From contig CAWIIF010000012.1 in NCBI GenBank assembly GCA_963836015.1, positions 62,001-126,000 on the forward strand: DNA of 64,000 nt. The letters run 5' to 3'. Below, in pieces: positions 42,971 through 53,128 of this stretch (within the stretch, counting starts at the first letter, position 1; each line of letters starts with the position of its first letter). The notes below the pieces were generated by a model. It worked only from the letters and a program-made list of their open reading frames with translations, had not been told where the DNA came from and searched no databases. Both the position numbers and the translations under genes were made by a program. The DNA is from CAWCDJ01 sp963836015. Its GTDB lineage: Bacteria; Acidobacteriota; Terriglobia; Bryobacterales; Bryobacteraceae.

Positions 42971-43054
42971 ATGGAGCAAGTTGTTTCACTGATCATTGCG
43001 CTGCTTCTGGCTGTGTATCTGTTCTATGCGCTGCTCCGTCCGGAGCGGTTCTGA
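42971..43054 (+). CDS. kdpF: KdpF, small subunit of the potassium pump
   Basis: A 27-residue single-helix peptide, MEQVVSLIIALLLAVYLFYA followed by LLRPERF. The ending L-x-P-E-x-F is the KdpF hallmark. AGAGGA is 6 bases before the ATG, and kdpA follows after 9 bases. In the E. coli complex KdpF sits at the KdpA-KdpB interface and stabilises it. Confidence 0.9.
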   Translation: MEQVVSLIIALLLAVYLFYALLRPERF

Positions 43055-43063
43055 AAGGCGCCT

Positions 43064-44770
43064 ATGACATCCAATGGCATTCTGCAAATCACGCTGTATA
43101 CGCTGGTAATCCTGGCGCTGGCCAAGCCGATGGGCATCTTCATGGTGAAGGTGTTCGAGGGGCAGCGCACGTGGCTGCACCGGGTGCTGCGGCCCCTCGA
43201 AACAGGGATCTACCGTCTGTGCGGCATCGATGAATCTTCCGAGCAGCACTGGACGCGATATGCCGGATCGCTGCTGATTTTTAGCCTCGTAACGCTGCTG
43301 GTCACGTATCTGCTGCAGCGTGTTCAGCAATGGCTGCCGTTGAATCCGCAAGGCCTCGGAAACGTGGCTCCTGACCTTTCGTTCAACACGGCGGTGAGTT
43401 TCACAACGAATACGAACTGGCAATCGTATACGCCCGAGACCACCATGAGCTATCTCACGCAAATGATCGGCCTGGCCACGCACAACTTCTTCTCGGCGGC
43501 CGCGGGGATCGTGGTGGCCATCGCGGTGATCCGCGGATTTGCACGGCATTCGGCGCAAACTATCGGCAACTTTTGGGTCGATTTCGTCCGCTGCACGGTA
43601 TACATCCTGCTGCCTATCTCCGTCGCAGCGGCTTTGCTCCTGTGCTCGCAGGGAGTGATTCAGAACTTCCATCCGTATGACAAAGTGGCGACGCTCGAGG
43701 GTCCCGTGCAGACCATCCCGCAGGGCCCGGTGGCGTCGCAGGAAGCCATCAAGATGCTCGGCACCAATGGCGGAGGGTTCTTCAATGCGAACTCGGCGCA
43801 TCCCTACGAGAATCCGACGCCGTTTTCGAACTTCATTCAGATGGTGCTGATCTTCATTATTCCCTCGGGCCTGACGTACACGTTCGGCAAAATGGTGCGG
43901 GATACACGCCAGGGCTGGGCGATTCTTGCCGCCATGACGATTCTGTTCCTGGCGGGCGTTGCCGTGGTCTACCCTTCGGAGCAGGCGGGCAACCCCATCC
44001 TGACAAAACTCGGGGTGGCGGGCGGCAACATGGAGGGCAAGGAAGTGCGCTTCGGAATACCGAATTCGGCGCTCTTTGCCGTTGTGACGACGGATGCGAG
44101 CTGTGGCGCCGTGAACAATGTTCACGACAGCCTGACGCCGCTGGGCGGGCTGGTCCCTCTGATCAATATCGAGCTGGGTGAAGTGATTTTCGGCGGCGTC
44201 GGCTCCGGTCTGTACGGGATGCTGCTGTTCGCCGTGCTGGCCGTGTTCATCGCCGGGCTGATGGTGGGACGGACGCCAGAGTACCTGGGCAAGAAGATCG
44301 AGCAGAAGGAAGTCAAAATGATGATGCTCTCGGTACTGGTGCTGGAGGTGAGCATCCTCGCGTTCTCGGCCGGTAGTATCAATCTTCCCGGCGTGATCGC
44401 CAGCCAGACGAATCACGGGCCCCACGGGCTCACCGAGGTGCTCTACGCGTTTTCGAGCGCGACCGGTAACAACGGCAGCGCCTTCGCGGGCTTCAATACG
44501 AACACGATGTACCTGAACACGACGATGGGGATCGCGATGTTCGTGGGCCGCTTCCTGATGTTGATCCCGCTGCTGGCCGCGGCCGGCAGCCTGGCGCGCA
44601 AACGGCTGGTGCCGGCCTCCGCAGGCACGTTTCCGACGCATGGACCGCTGTTTGTCGTGCTGCTAGTGGGGGTGGTGCTGATCGTAGGCGCCCTTACATT
44701 CTTCCCGGCTCTTTCGCTGGGGCCGATTGTGGAACACTTCCTGATGCACCAGGGAAGGCTTTGGAGCTAA
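43064..44770 (+). CDS. kdpA: KdpA, potassium-binding subunit
   Basis: A 568-residue polytopic membrane protein of the superfamily of K+ transporters. The four selectivity-filter regions are recognisable: FTTNTNWQSY, the TQMIGLATHNFFSAAAG segment, GTNGGGFFNANSAHPYENP and FSSATGNNGSAFAG, with a TTDASCGAVNN region in the third repeat. It takes up K+ from the periplasm and passes it to KdpB. The ATG follows kdpF by 9 bases with AAAGG upstream. kdpB starts 2 bases after the stop. Confidence 0.97.
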   Translation: MTSNGILQITLYTLVILALAKPMGIFMVKVFEGQRTWLHRVLRPLETGIYRLCGIDESSEQHWTRYAGSLLIFSLVTLLVTYLLQRVQQWLPLNPQGLGNVAPDLSFNTAVSFTTNTNWQSYTPETTMSYLTQMIGLATHNFFSAAAGIVVAIAVIRGFARHSAQTIGNFWVDFVRCTVYILLPISVAAALLLCSQGVIQNFHPYDKVATLEGPVQTIPQGPVASQEAIKMLGTNGGGFFNANSAHPYENPTPFSNFIQMVLIFIIPSGLTYTFGKMVRDTRQGWAILAAMTILFLAGVAVVYPSEQAGNPILTKLGVAGGNMEGKEVRFGIPNSALFAVVTTDASCGAVNNVHDSLTPLGGLVPLINIELGEVIFGGVGSGLYGMLLFAVLAVFIAGLMVGRTPEYLGKKIEQKEVKMMMLSVLVLEVSILAFSAGSINLPGVIASQTNHGPHGLTEVLYAFSSATGNNGSAFAGFNTNTMYLNTTMGIAMFVGRFLMLIPLLAAAGSLARKRLVPASAGTFPTHGPLFVVLLVGVVLIVGALTFFPALSLGPIVEHFLMHQGRLWS

Positions 44771-44772
44771 CG

Positions 44773-46845
44773 ATGGCTACTATGACCGCACCGCCTCCAT
44801 CCGACGACATTACGTCATTGATACCCCGGAGGGCTCCGCGCGCCCGGCCGCTGTTCGATCCGCCGATCGTCAGGCGCGCGATTACCGATTCGTTCCGCAA
44901 GCTCAACCCGCGGAGCATGATGAAGAACCCGGTCATGTTCGTGGTGGAGGTGGGCGCTGCCGTCACCACGGTGCTGGCAATCAAAGAGGCCAGCGGCTTT
45001 GGTTTTCAGATCACTCTCTGGCTGTGGTTCACGGTGCTATTCGCGAACTTCGCGGAGGCCATGGCGGAGGGGCGCGGCAAGGCGCAGGCGGATACGCTGC
45101 GCAAGACCAAGACCGAGACCACGGCGCGCCGCCTGGCGAACGGCAGGGAGGAGATCGTCGCCGCGACGCAGCTACGCGCAGGAGACATCGTCCTGGTGCA
45201 GGAAGGCGAAACGATCCCCGGCGACGGCGACGTCATCGAGGGCATCGCCAGCGTGGACGAGTCGGCTATCACTGGCGAGAGTGCTCCGGTGATCCGCGAA
45301 TCGGGCGGCGACCGCAGCGCGGTGACCGGCGGCACGCGCGTTCTCTCCGACTGGATCAAGGTGGGGATCACCTCCAACCCGGGGGAGACCTTCCTCGATC
45401 GCATGATCGCGCTGGTGGAAGGCGCGGCGCGGCAGAAGACGCCCAACGAGATTGCGCTCAATATCGTGATCGCCGGGCTGACGCTGATATTCCTGCTGGC
45501 GGTGGTTACGCTGCAGCCGTTTGCGGTCTACAGCGGCGCCTCGCCATCGATCACCGTGCTGGTTTCGCTGCTGGTTTGCCTGATTCCGACTACCATCGGC
45601 GGGCTGCTCTCGGCCATCGGCATCGCGGGCATGGACCGCGTGATGCAGCACAACGTCCTGGCCATGAGCGGCAAGGCGGTGGAGGCGGCAGGCGACGTGA
45701 ATACGCTGCTGCTGGACAAGACCGGTACCATCACACTGGGCAACCGCCAGGCGGTGGAGTTCATCCCGCTCGAAGGCGTCGCGGAGGAGGAGCTGGCGGA
45801 TGCGGCGCAGCTCTCGAGTCTCGCGGACGAGACGCCGGAGGGCCGCTCGATCGTGGTCCTGGCGAAGCAGAAGTACAACATTCGCGGCCGCGAGGTAGCG
45901 GAGACCCACGCCCATTTCATCCCGTTCACCGCGCAGACCCGCATGAGCGGCGTGGATATCGACGGCCGCTCCATCCGCAAAGGCGCCACCGAATCGGTGG
46001 TCGAGTTCGTATATGAGAATGGCGGATCGGCGCCGACCGCCCTCACGGATATCACGGACCGCATTTCCCGCTCGGGAGGCACGCCGCTGGTGGTCGCCGA
46101 CCGCAGCCGCGCGCTCGGCGTGGTGCACCTGAAGGACGTCGTCAAAGGCGGAATGCGCGAACGATTCGAGCAGCTTCGCTCGATGGGCATCCGCACGGTG
46201 ATGATCACGGGCGACAATCCGTTGACCGCCGCCTCCATCGCGGCCGAAGCCGGGGTAGACGACTTCCTCGCGCAGGCCACGCCCAAAGACAAGATGGATC
46301 TCATCAAGAAAGAGCAGGCCGGCGGCCGGCTGGTGGCGATGACCGGCGACGGCACCAACGACGCTCCCGCGCTGGCGCAGGCGGATGTGGGGCTCGCCAT
46401 GAACACCGGCACCATGGCCGCCAAAGAAGCCGGCAACATGGTGGATCTCGACAGCAATCCGACCAAGCTGATCGAGGTGGTGGCCATCGGGAAGCAGCTG
46501 CTGATGACGCGCGGCGCGCTCACCACCTTCTCGATCGCGAATGACATCGCCAAGTACTTCGCGATTCTGCCGGCCATGTTCATGACCACATTCCCGGTGC
46601 TGGCGCGGTTGAACATCATGGGGCTGCACAACCCGCAGAGCGCCGTGCTGGCCTCGGTGATCTTCAATGCGCTGATCATCATCGCGCTGATCCCGCTGGC
46701 CCTGCGGGGTGTCAAGTACCGCGCGATGTCGGCGGCCTCGCTGCTGCGGCGGAATCTGTTGATATACGGTGTGGGCGGCGTGATCGCGCCGTTCCCGGGC
46801 ATCTGGCTGATCGATCGCCTGCTGGTTCTGCTGCATTTGGCGTAA
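44773..46845 (+). CDS. kdpB: KdpB, ATPase subunit of the potassium pump
   Basis: A 690-residue P-type ATPase (class IA). The phosphorylation site is DKTGTIT with Asp315. The actuator loop is ESAITGESAPVIRES, the nucleotide domain has KGATESV, and the hinge is MTGDGTNDAPALAQADVG. Membrane segments include VSLLVCLIPTTIGGLL, the family's ion-site helix. GGAG sits 6 bases before the ATG; the in-frame TTG at 44761 inside the kdpA end is less likely. It hydrolyses ATP to drive K+ import through KdpA. Confidence 0.97.
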   Translation: MATMTAPPPSDDITSLIPRRAPRARPLFDPPIVRRAITDSFRKLNPRSMMKNPVMFVVEVGAAVTTVLAIKEASGFGFQITLWLWFTVLFANFAEAMAEGRGKAQADTLRKTKTETTARRLANGREEIVAATQLRAGDIVLVQEGETIPGDGDVIEGIASVDESAITGESAPVIRESGGDRSAVTGGTRVLSDWIKVGITSNPGETFLDRMIALVEGAARQKTPNEIALNIVIAGLTLIFLLAVVTLQPFAVYSGASPSITVLVSLLVCLIPTTIGGLLSAIGIAGMDRVMQHNVLAMSGKAVEAAGDVNTLLLDKTGTITLGNRQAVEFIPLEGVAEEELADAAQLSSLADETPEGRSIVVLAKQKYNIRGREVAETHAHFIPFTAQTRMSGVDIDGRSIRKGATESVVEFVYENGGSAPTALTDITDRISRSGGTPLVVADRSRALGVVHLKDVVKGGMRERFEQLRSMGIRTVMITGDNPLTAASIAAEAGVDDFLAQATPKDKMDLIKKEQAGGRLVAMTGDGTNDAPALAQADVGLAMNTGTMAAKEAGNMVDLDSNPTKLIEVVAIGKQLLMTRGALTTFSIANDIAKYFAILPAMFMTTFPVLARLNIMGLHNPQSAVLASVIFNALIIIALIPLALRGVKYRAMSAASLLRRNLLIYGVGGVIAPFPGIWLIDRLLVLLHLA

Positions 46846-46857
46846 GGGAGATTGAAA

Positions 46858-47430
46858 ATGAAACAGCTCATCATAGCGATCAAGGCAACGGTGGTTCTGA
46901 CGCTGCTGACGGGGATTGCTTACCCGCTCCTGGTCACCGGACTGGCCAAGGCTCTGTTCCCTTACCAGGCGAACGGCAGCATGGTTCAAGTGAACGGCCG
47001 GACGGCCGGCTCGGCCATCATCGGGCAGAATTTCACGAAGCCGGAGTATTTCCACGGCCGGCCCTCCGCGTCGAACTACGACGGCCTTTCCTCGGGAGGC
47101 TCGGCTTACGGGCCGACCAACCAAAAGCTGATCGACCGAGTTCAGGCCGATCTGAAGGCATTCCGGGCCGGGAACCCCACATTCTCCGGCCCGGTGCCTG
47201 CGGACCTGGTGACGGCCTCGGGCAGCGGCCTCGATCCCGATCTCAGCCCGGAATCGGCGGAAGCGCAGGCGGCTCGCGTGGCGGCAGCCCGCGGCGTGGA
47301 CCTGGCGGTGGTGCGGGGACTGATTGCGACCAACACCCAGAACCGGCAGTTCGGCTTTTTCGGCGAGCCGCGCGTGAACGTATTCAGGCTGAACCTGGCG
47401 CTCGACCACGCGGCGCCAATCCGAAAATAA
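46858..47430 (+). CDS. kdpC: KdpC subunit of the potassium pump
   Basis: A 190-residue protein with one N-terminal membrane helix (AIKATVVLTLLTGIAYPLLVTG) and a periplasmic domain with KdpC motifs: SAIIGQNFTKPEYFHGRPSA, YGPTNQKL, VTASGSGLDPDLSPESA and GEPRVNVFRLNLAL. AGGGAGA precedes the ATG, 12 bases after kdpB. KdpC stabilises the complex and raises nucleotide affinity of KdpB. Confidence 0.96.
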   Translation: MKQLIIAIKATVVLTLLTGIAYPLLVTGLAKALFPYQANGSMVQVNGRTAGSAIIGQNFTKPEYFHGRPSASNYDGLSSGGSAYGPTNQKLIDRVQADLKAFRAGNPTFSGPVPADLVTASGSGLDPDLSPESAEAQAARVAAARGVDLAVVRGLIATNTQNRQFGFFGEPRVNVFRLNLALDHAAPIRK

Positions 47431-47450
47431 GGGGATAAGAATGCCACTCC

Positions 47451-47470
47451 GCGCAGCAGCCCTGCTGCGC
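47451..47470 (+). other. GC-rich perfect hairpin between kdpC and the KdpD-like genes
   Basis: GCGCAGCA-GCCC-TGCTGCGC forms a perfect 8-base-pair stem with a 4-base loop, 20 bases after the kdpC stop and 26 bases before the next GTG. No T-run follows, so it is not a standard terminator. It could protect the kdp mRNA or set the lower output of the sensor genes. Confidence 0.45.
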
Positions 47471-47496
47471 ATACGGGAGCGTGGTAAAAAGACAAC

Positions 47497-48606
47497 GTGG
47501 CGGAACGTGCCATCGACAAGCCGAGCGCGGAAGAGCTGCTGCGCCGGATCCAGGCCGAGGAGCGGCGGGAACGGCGCGGCCGGCTCAAAGTGTTTCTGGG
47601 CTACGCATCGCGCGTCGGCAAATCGTTCCGCATGTTCGACGAGGGCCGGCGCCGCAAGGAGCGCGGGCAGGATGTGGTGGTGGCGGCGGTGCAGGGCGAT
47701 GTCACGCCGGATATCGCCGCGATCCTCGATCGCCTGGAGATTGTCCCGACGGTGACCGAGCGGCATGCCGGCCGCTCGTATGAAGTGATCGACATCGCCG
47801 CCCTGTTCCGCCGTCATCCGCAGGTTTGCCTGGTCGACGGCCTGGCCGCCGACAACCCTCCCGGCAGCCGGCATTCGCAGCGCTGGCAGGACGTGGAAGA
47901 GCTGCTCGACCACGGCATCAGCGTCATCACGGCCGTCAACCTGCAGCACATTCGCGAGAAGCAGGACGAGATCGAGCGCATCACCGGCAAGCGCTCCGCC
48001 TACAGCGTTCCGGCGGCGTTTCTGCGGGAGGCCGACGAGATCGAGGTGGTGGACGCCCCGCCGGAAGCGCTGATCGGCCGGAGCGGCGCCCCGGCCGGCC
48101 TGCCCGATCCACGACGTCTTTCCGAATTGCGGGAGCTGGCGCTTCTGCTGGCCGCGGACGTGGTGGACCATCAACTTCAGGACTACCTCGATTCGCACGG
48201 CGTGCACGGGTCATGGGGCGCCCAGGAGCGCATCCTGGTCTGTCTCACGCCGCGCAGCAACGCGGAGACCATGCTGCTCAGCGGAGCCCGCAACGCGGCA
48301 CGCTTCCATGGCGCGCTGCTGGCAGCCTATGTCGAGCAGCCCTCCCTCGATCCGAAAGATCGCAAGCTGCTCGACCGGCACCTGGCGCTGGCGCACGAGC
48401 TGGGAGCGGAGATCCACTGCCTCAAGGGGGCCGATTTCGTCGACACGATCCTTGACTTCGCCCACCGGCAGCGCATCACGCAGCTCTTTGTCGGCCACTC
48501 CCTGGCAAGGCCGCGCTTCCGTTGGGAACGCAACCCGGTGGAGCGCCTGATCGACGCGGCTTCCGATTTCGACCTCAGGCTCTTCCCTCACGAGGAGAAG
48601 CCGTGA
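47497..48606 (+). CDS. Free-standing KdpD N-terminal (KdpD-USP) protein, degenerate active site
   Basis: A 369-residue protein. Residues about 25-235 match the KdpD domain and about 240-369 the universal-stress domain (ERILVCLTPRSNAETMLLSGA to the C-terminus) that precede the membrane part in normal KdpD. The nucleotide loop reads GYASRVGKSFRMFDE, retaining GK-S. The usual VDELAHTN motif is VDGLAADN, losing the acidic residue and His, while PGSRHSQRWQDVEELL is kept. It has no kinase or membrane part. The GTG has no clear ribosome site. Its stop overlaps the next KdpD-like gene (GTGA). It probably modulates the histidine kinase at 40.2 kb in trans. Confidence 0.88.
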   Translation: MAERAIDKPSAEELLRRIQAEERRERRGRLKVFLGYASRVGKSFRMFDEGRRRKERGQDVVVAAVQGDVTPDIAAILDRLEIVPTVTERHAGRSYEVIDIAALFRRHPQVCLVDGLAADNPPGSRHSQRWQDVEELLDHGISVITAVNLQHIREKQDEIERITGKRSAYSVPAAFLREADEIEVVDAPPEALIGRSGAPAGLPDPRRLSELRELALLLAADVVDHQLQDYLDSHGVHGSWGAQERILVCLTPRSNAETMLLSGARNAARFHGALLAAYVEQPSLDPKDRKLLDRHLALAHELGAEIHCLKGADFVDTILDFAHRQRITQLFVGHSLARPRFRWERNPVERLIDAASDFDLRLFPHEEKP

Positions 48607-49649
48607 AGGGGCGGCTCAGGATCTACCTCGGATATGCCGCCGGCGTGGGCAAGACTTACCGCATGCTCGAAGAGGCCGAGGCTTTGCGCCAGAAGGGCGT
48701 CGATGTCGTAATCGGCTACTTCGAGCCCCACGGCCGGCAGGACACCATCGCCAAGACGATCGGATTCGAGCTCGTCCTTCGCCGAAAAATCGCTTACGGC
48801 GGAACGCAATTCGAAGAGATGGATACGGACGCCATTCTGCGCCGCCGGCCCGCCGTCGCCATCGTGGATGAGTTTGCGCATACCAACGTTCCCGGCTCGG
48901 AGCGCGCCAAGCGCTGGCAGGACGTGCAGGTGCTGCTCGAAGCCGGCATCGACGTGCTCACCACGATGAACGTGCAGCACCTCGAAAGCCTCAACGACCA
49001 GGTCTGGCAAGCCACCGGCGTGCGCGTGCGAGAAACCGTTCCGGACTGGGTGGTGGATGAAGCCGACGAGGTCGTCTTCATCGACCTCACGCCCAGGGCG
49101 CTGCGCAACCGGCTGGAACGCGGAGTGGTCTACGGCGCCGAGAAGGCGCGGCGCGCCATGGAGAATTTCTTCACCGAGGCGAACCTCACGGCGCTGCGCG
49201 AGATGGCCATGCGGCACGCCGCCCACGAGGTGGAGGAGAAGCTGCCCGCGCCGCTACAATTGCCGTCGTCCGGCCGCAAGGAGAGGATCCTTATCTGTCT
49301 CACCGGGAACCCCTCCTCCGCTGCGCTCATCCGGCGAGGCAAGCGTGTGGCGGATTACATCCACGCGGATTGCATGGCGATTCACGTGACGGACGGGATT
49401 CTGGACGAAGCCGTGGAACGCCATCTGAGTTTCGCGCGTAATCTTCGAATTGAGACCCAGGTTGTCCGGTCCGGCGAAGTGTCGCGAACTATTGCCGAAT
49501 TTGCCCACAGCCACAGCGTCACCCAGATCTTCATGGGCCGCTCGTTGCCGCGTCCACGCTGGAAATGGCATGGCGAATCGGTCGTTCAACAGGTAGTGAG
49601 GCATGCCAGCGACATGCAGATTACGGTTGTCGCCGAGCGCCGGCGTTAG
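48603..49649 (+). CDS. Free-standing KdpD N-terminal (KdpD-USP) protein, intact motifs
   Basis: A 348-residue protein with the same layout as its upstream neighbour but with canonical motifs: Walker-type GYAAGVGKTYRMLEEA (about 9-24) and IVDEFAHTNVPGSERAKRWQDV (about 95-115), then a TTMNVQHLESLND segment. A USP domain runs from about 225 (KERILICLTGNPSSAALI) to the end (QIFMGRSLPRPRWKW). USP domains of some KdpD proteins bind c-di-AMP; that cannot be judged here. The GTG overlaps the upstream stop. With the preceding gene it supplies the sensory half that the kinase at 40213-41637 lacks. Confidence 0.9.
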   Translation: MKGRLRIYLGYAAGVGKTYRMLEEAEALRQKGVDVVIGYFEPHGRQDTIAKTIGFELVLRRKIAYGGTQFEEMDTDAILRRRPAVAIVDEFAHTNVPGSERAKRWQDVQVLLEAGIDVLTTMNVQHLESLNDQVWQATGVRVRETVPDWVVDEADEVVFIDLTPRALRNRLERGVVYGAEKARRAMENFFTEANLTALREMAMRHAAHEVEEKLPAPLQLPSSGRKERILICLTGNPSSAALIRRGKRVADYIHADCMAIHVTDGILDEAVERHLSFARNLRIETQVVRSGEVSRTIAEFAHSHSVTQIFMGRSLPRPRWKWHGESVVQQVVRHASDMQITVVAERRR

Positions 49650-49665
49650 TAGTATAGGTACGTAC

Positions 49666-50496
49666 ATGCTCCGATTCTGCGCACTTGCTGCGCTGCTGTG
49701 CCTGCCCGTGTTCGCCGCTGACAGCCCCGCAATCGACGAGGCTTTACAGCACTTATACAGTTTCGACTTCCCGGCGGCGCACCGCGCGCTGAACAGCTAC
49801 ATCGGCGAGCATCCGCAGGATCCGCTGCCGTATGCGTTCCGCGCTTCTGCTTATCTGTTCTACGAACTGGACCGTCTCGGAATCCTGGAGAGCGAGTTCC
49901 TGACGGATGACGAGAAGATCAAGGACAAGAAGCAACTGGACCCCGACCCTGCGATCCGCTCGCGTTTCATGAAGGCGCTCGACGACGCGCAGGGCCGCGC
50001 CAGCGCCGTGTTGAAGACCAATCCCAACGATCGCAACGCGCTGTTTGCGATGTCGGTTGCCCAGGGAGTGGCCACGGATTACATGGCGTTGGTGGAAAAG
50101 CGCCAGATCTCCAGCCTTTCTCCGGCCAAACGATCGAACAATTACGCCCAGCAGCTGCTCCGGCTCGATCCGAAGTTCTACGACGCATATCTGACGTCCG
50201 GATTCTCCGAATACATGATCGGTAGCCTGCCTTTCTTCATCCGCTGGTTCGTGCATTTCGACAACGTGAGCGGCAGCAAGGAGAAAGGCCGGCAGCAGCT
50301 CGAGCTGGTGGCGAGGGAGGGACACTACTTTCGAGCGTTCGCCAAGATCCTGATCGGAATCTGCGACCTGCGCGAGAAGAATCCGGAGGGAGCGCAGCGG
50401 CTGCTGGCAGAGCTCGCGCGCGAATACCCCACCAACCCCCTCTTCCGCAAAGAGCTGAACAAGCTCAACGGCAGGCTGGGGATCGCCGCGAACTAG
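49666..50496 (+). CDS. Secreted TPR-like protein of unknown function
   Basis: A 276-residue protein with a signal peptide (MLRFCALAALLCLPVFAADS). The mature part is helical with TPR-like repeats (ALQHLYSFDFPAAHRALNSY, NAYAQQ-like helices, AQRLLAELAREYPTNPLFRK). The segment FSEYMIGSLPFFIRWFVHFD is strongly conserved-looking, and such sequences occur in a family of acidobacterial periplasmic proteins I cannot name. It is 16 bases after the second KdpD-like gene, with a possible -10 (TAGTAT at 49650). The end overlaps the convergent HAD gene by 4 bases. Confidence 0.7.
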   Translation: MLRFCALAALLCLPVFAADSPAIDEALQHLYSFDFPAAHRALNSYIGEHPQDPLPYAFRASAYLFYELDRLGILESEFLTDDEKIKDKKQLDPDPAIRSRFMKALDDAQGRASAVLKTNPNDRNALFAMSVAQGVATDYMALVEKRQISSLSPAKRSNNYAQQLLRLDPKFYDAYLTSGFSEYMIGSLPFFIRWFVHFDNVSGSKEKGRQQLELVAREGHYFRAFAKILIGICDLREKNPEGAQRLLAELAREYPTNPLFRKELNKLNGRLGIAAN

Positions 50497-51151
50497 GCGA
50501 TGGTGGCGGCCTCGCGTCCGTTCGTAGCGAGCAGCTCGCGAAGATCGTCCACCCAATAATCGGGCGCCCACTCGGCGAGCTTTTCGGCCTTGCCGTAGCC
50601 GTAACGTACGGCGCACGTCCGGACGCCGGCGCGCTTGCCGGCCTCCATATCGGCCGGCGAATCGCCCACCATCAGGCACTCCTGGGGTTTCGCGCCGAGA
50701 CCGGCGAGCGCCGTCAGGATGACGTCCGGAGCAGGTTTGCACGGAAAGCCGTCGGTGCCCTGCACGTGGTCGAAATAGCGCAGCAGCCCGAACTGGTCCA
50801 GGATCGCGCGAGTGGTGGGGGTGCCTTTGGTTGTGGCGGTGGCCTTGCGACCGCCGAGGGCTGCCAGGGCTTCGGCGGCGCCGGGGTACACGCTGGTCAG
50901 TTTATGGCCGCGGGCCGGATAGAAAGTGCGATACTGCTGCACCAACCGATCGATCTGCTCCGGGGTGTAGCCGGGGAAGAGGTCTTCGAACAGGTTGATG
51001 AGGTGCAGGCCGATGTAGCTCTTCAGGAAATCGAAGGTGACAGGCGGGCAGGTGGTGGTATCGAGGACCTGCTGGACCGCGCCGCAGATATCGCGCGCGG
51101 AATCCAGCAGGGTGCCATCGATGTCGAACAGATAAACCGGGAAGCGGGGAA

Positions 51152-51155
<4 letters not shown>
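50493..51155 (-). CDS. HAD-family phosphatase (phosphoglycolate-phosphatase-like)
   Basis: A 220-residue HAD hydrolase. Motif I FDIDGTLLDSA holds the nucleophilic Asp at about residue 10, an alpha-helical cap follows (about 20-85), motif II is ATTKGTP, motif III is the Lys in FPCKPAPDVIL, and motif IV is MVGDSPADMEAGKRAG. The cap and motifs resemble Gph/PpaX. The substrate could be phosphoglycolate or another small phosphate ester. The GTG start overlaps the ftsH stop (GTGA), so it is translated after ftsH. Confidence 0.9.
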
Positions 51156-53065
<1,910 letters not shown>

Positions 53066-53128
53066 GAAACCTCCGTACCGGCTTATTTATTTAGACGCCG
53101 CCCCGCTCCGCTCCGATTCCGAATTCAC

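Noticed and set aside
47441..47755. Open frame starting at an ATG with AAGGGGATAAG before it, overlapping the first KdpD-like gene
   Set aside because: It is in a different frame from the conserved KdpD sequence and has no recognisable product.
45172..48207. 1011-codon open frame on the minus strand
   Set aside because: Antisense to kdpB, kdpC and a KdpD-like gene; low-complexity composition and no start region or motif.
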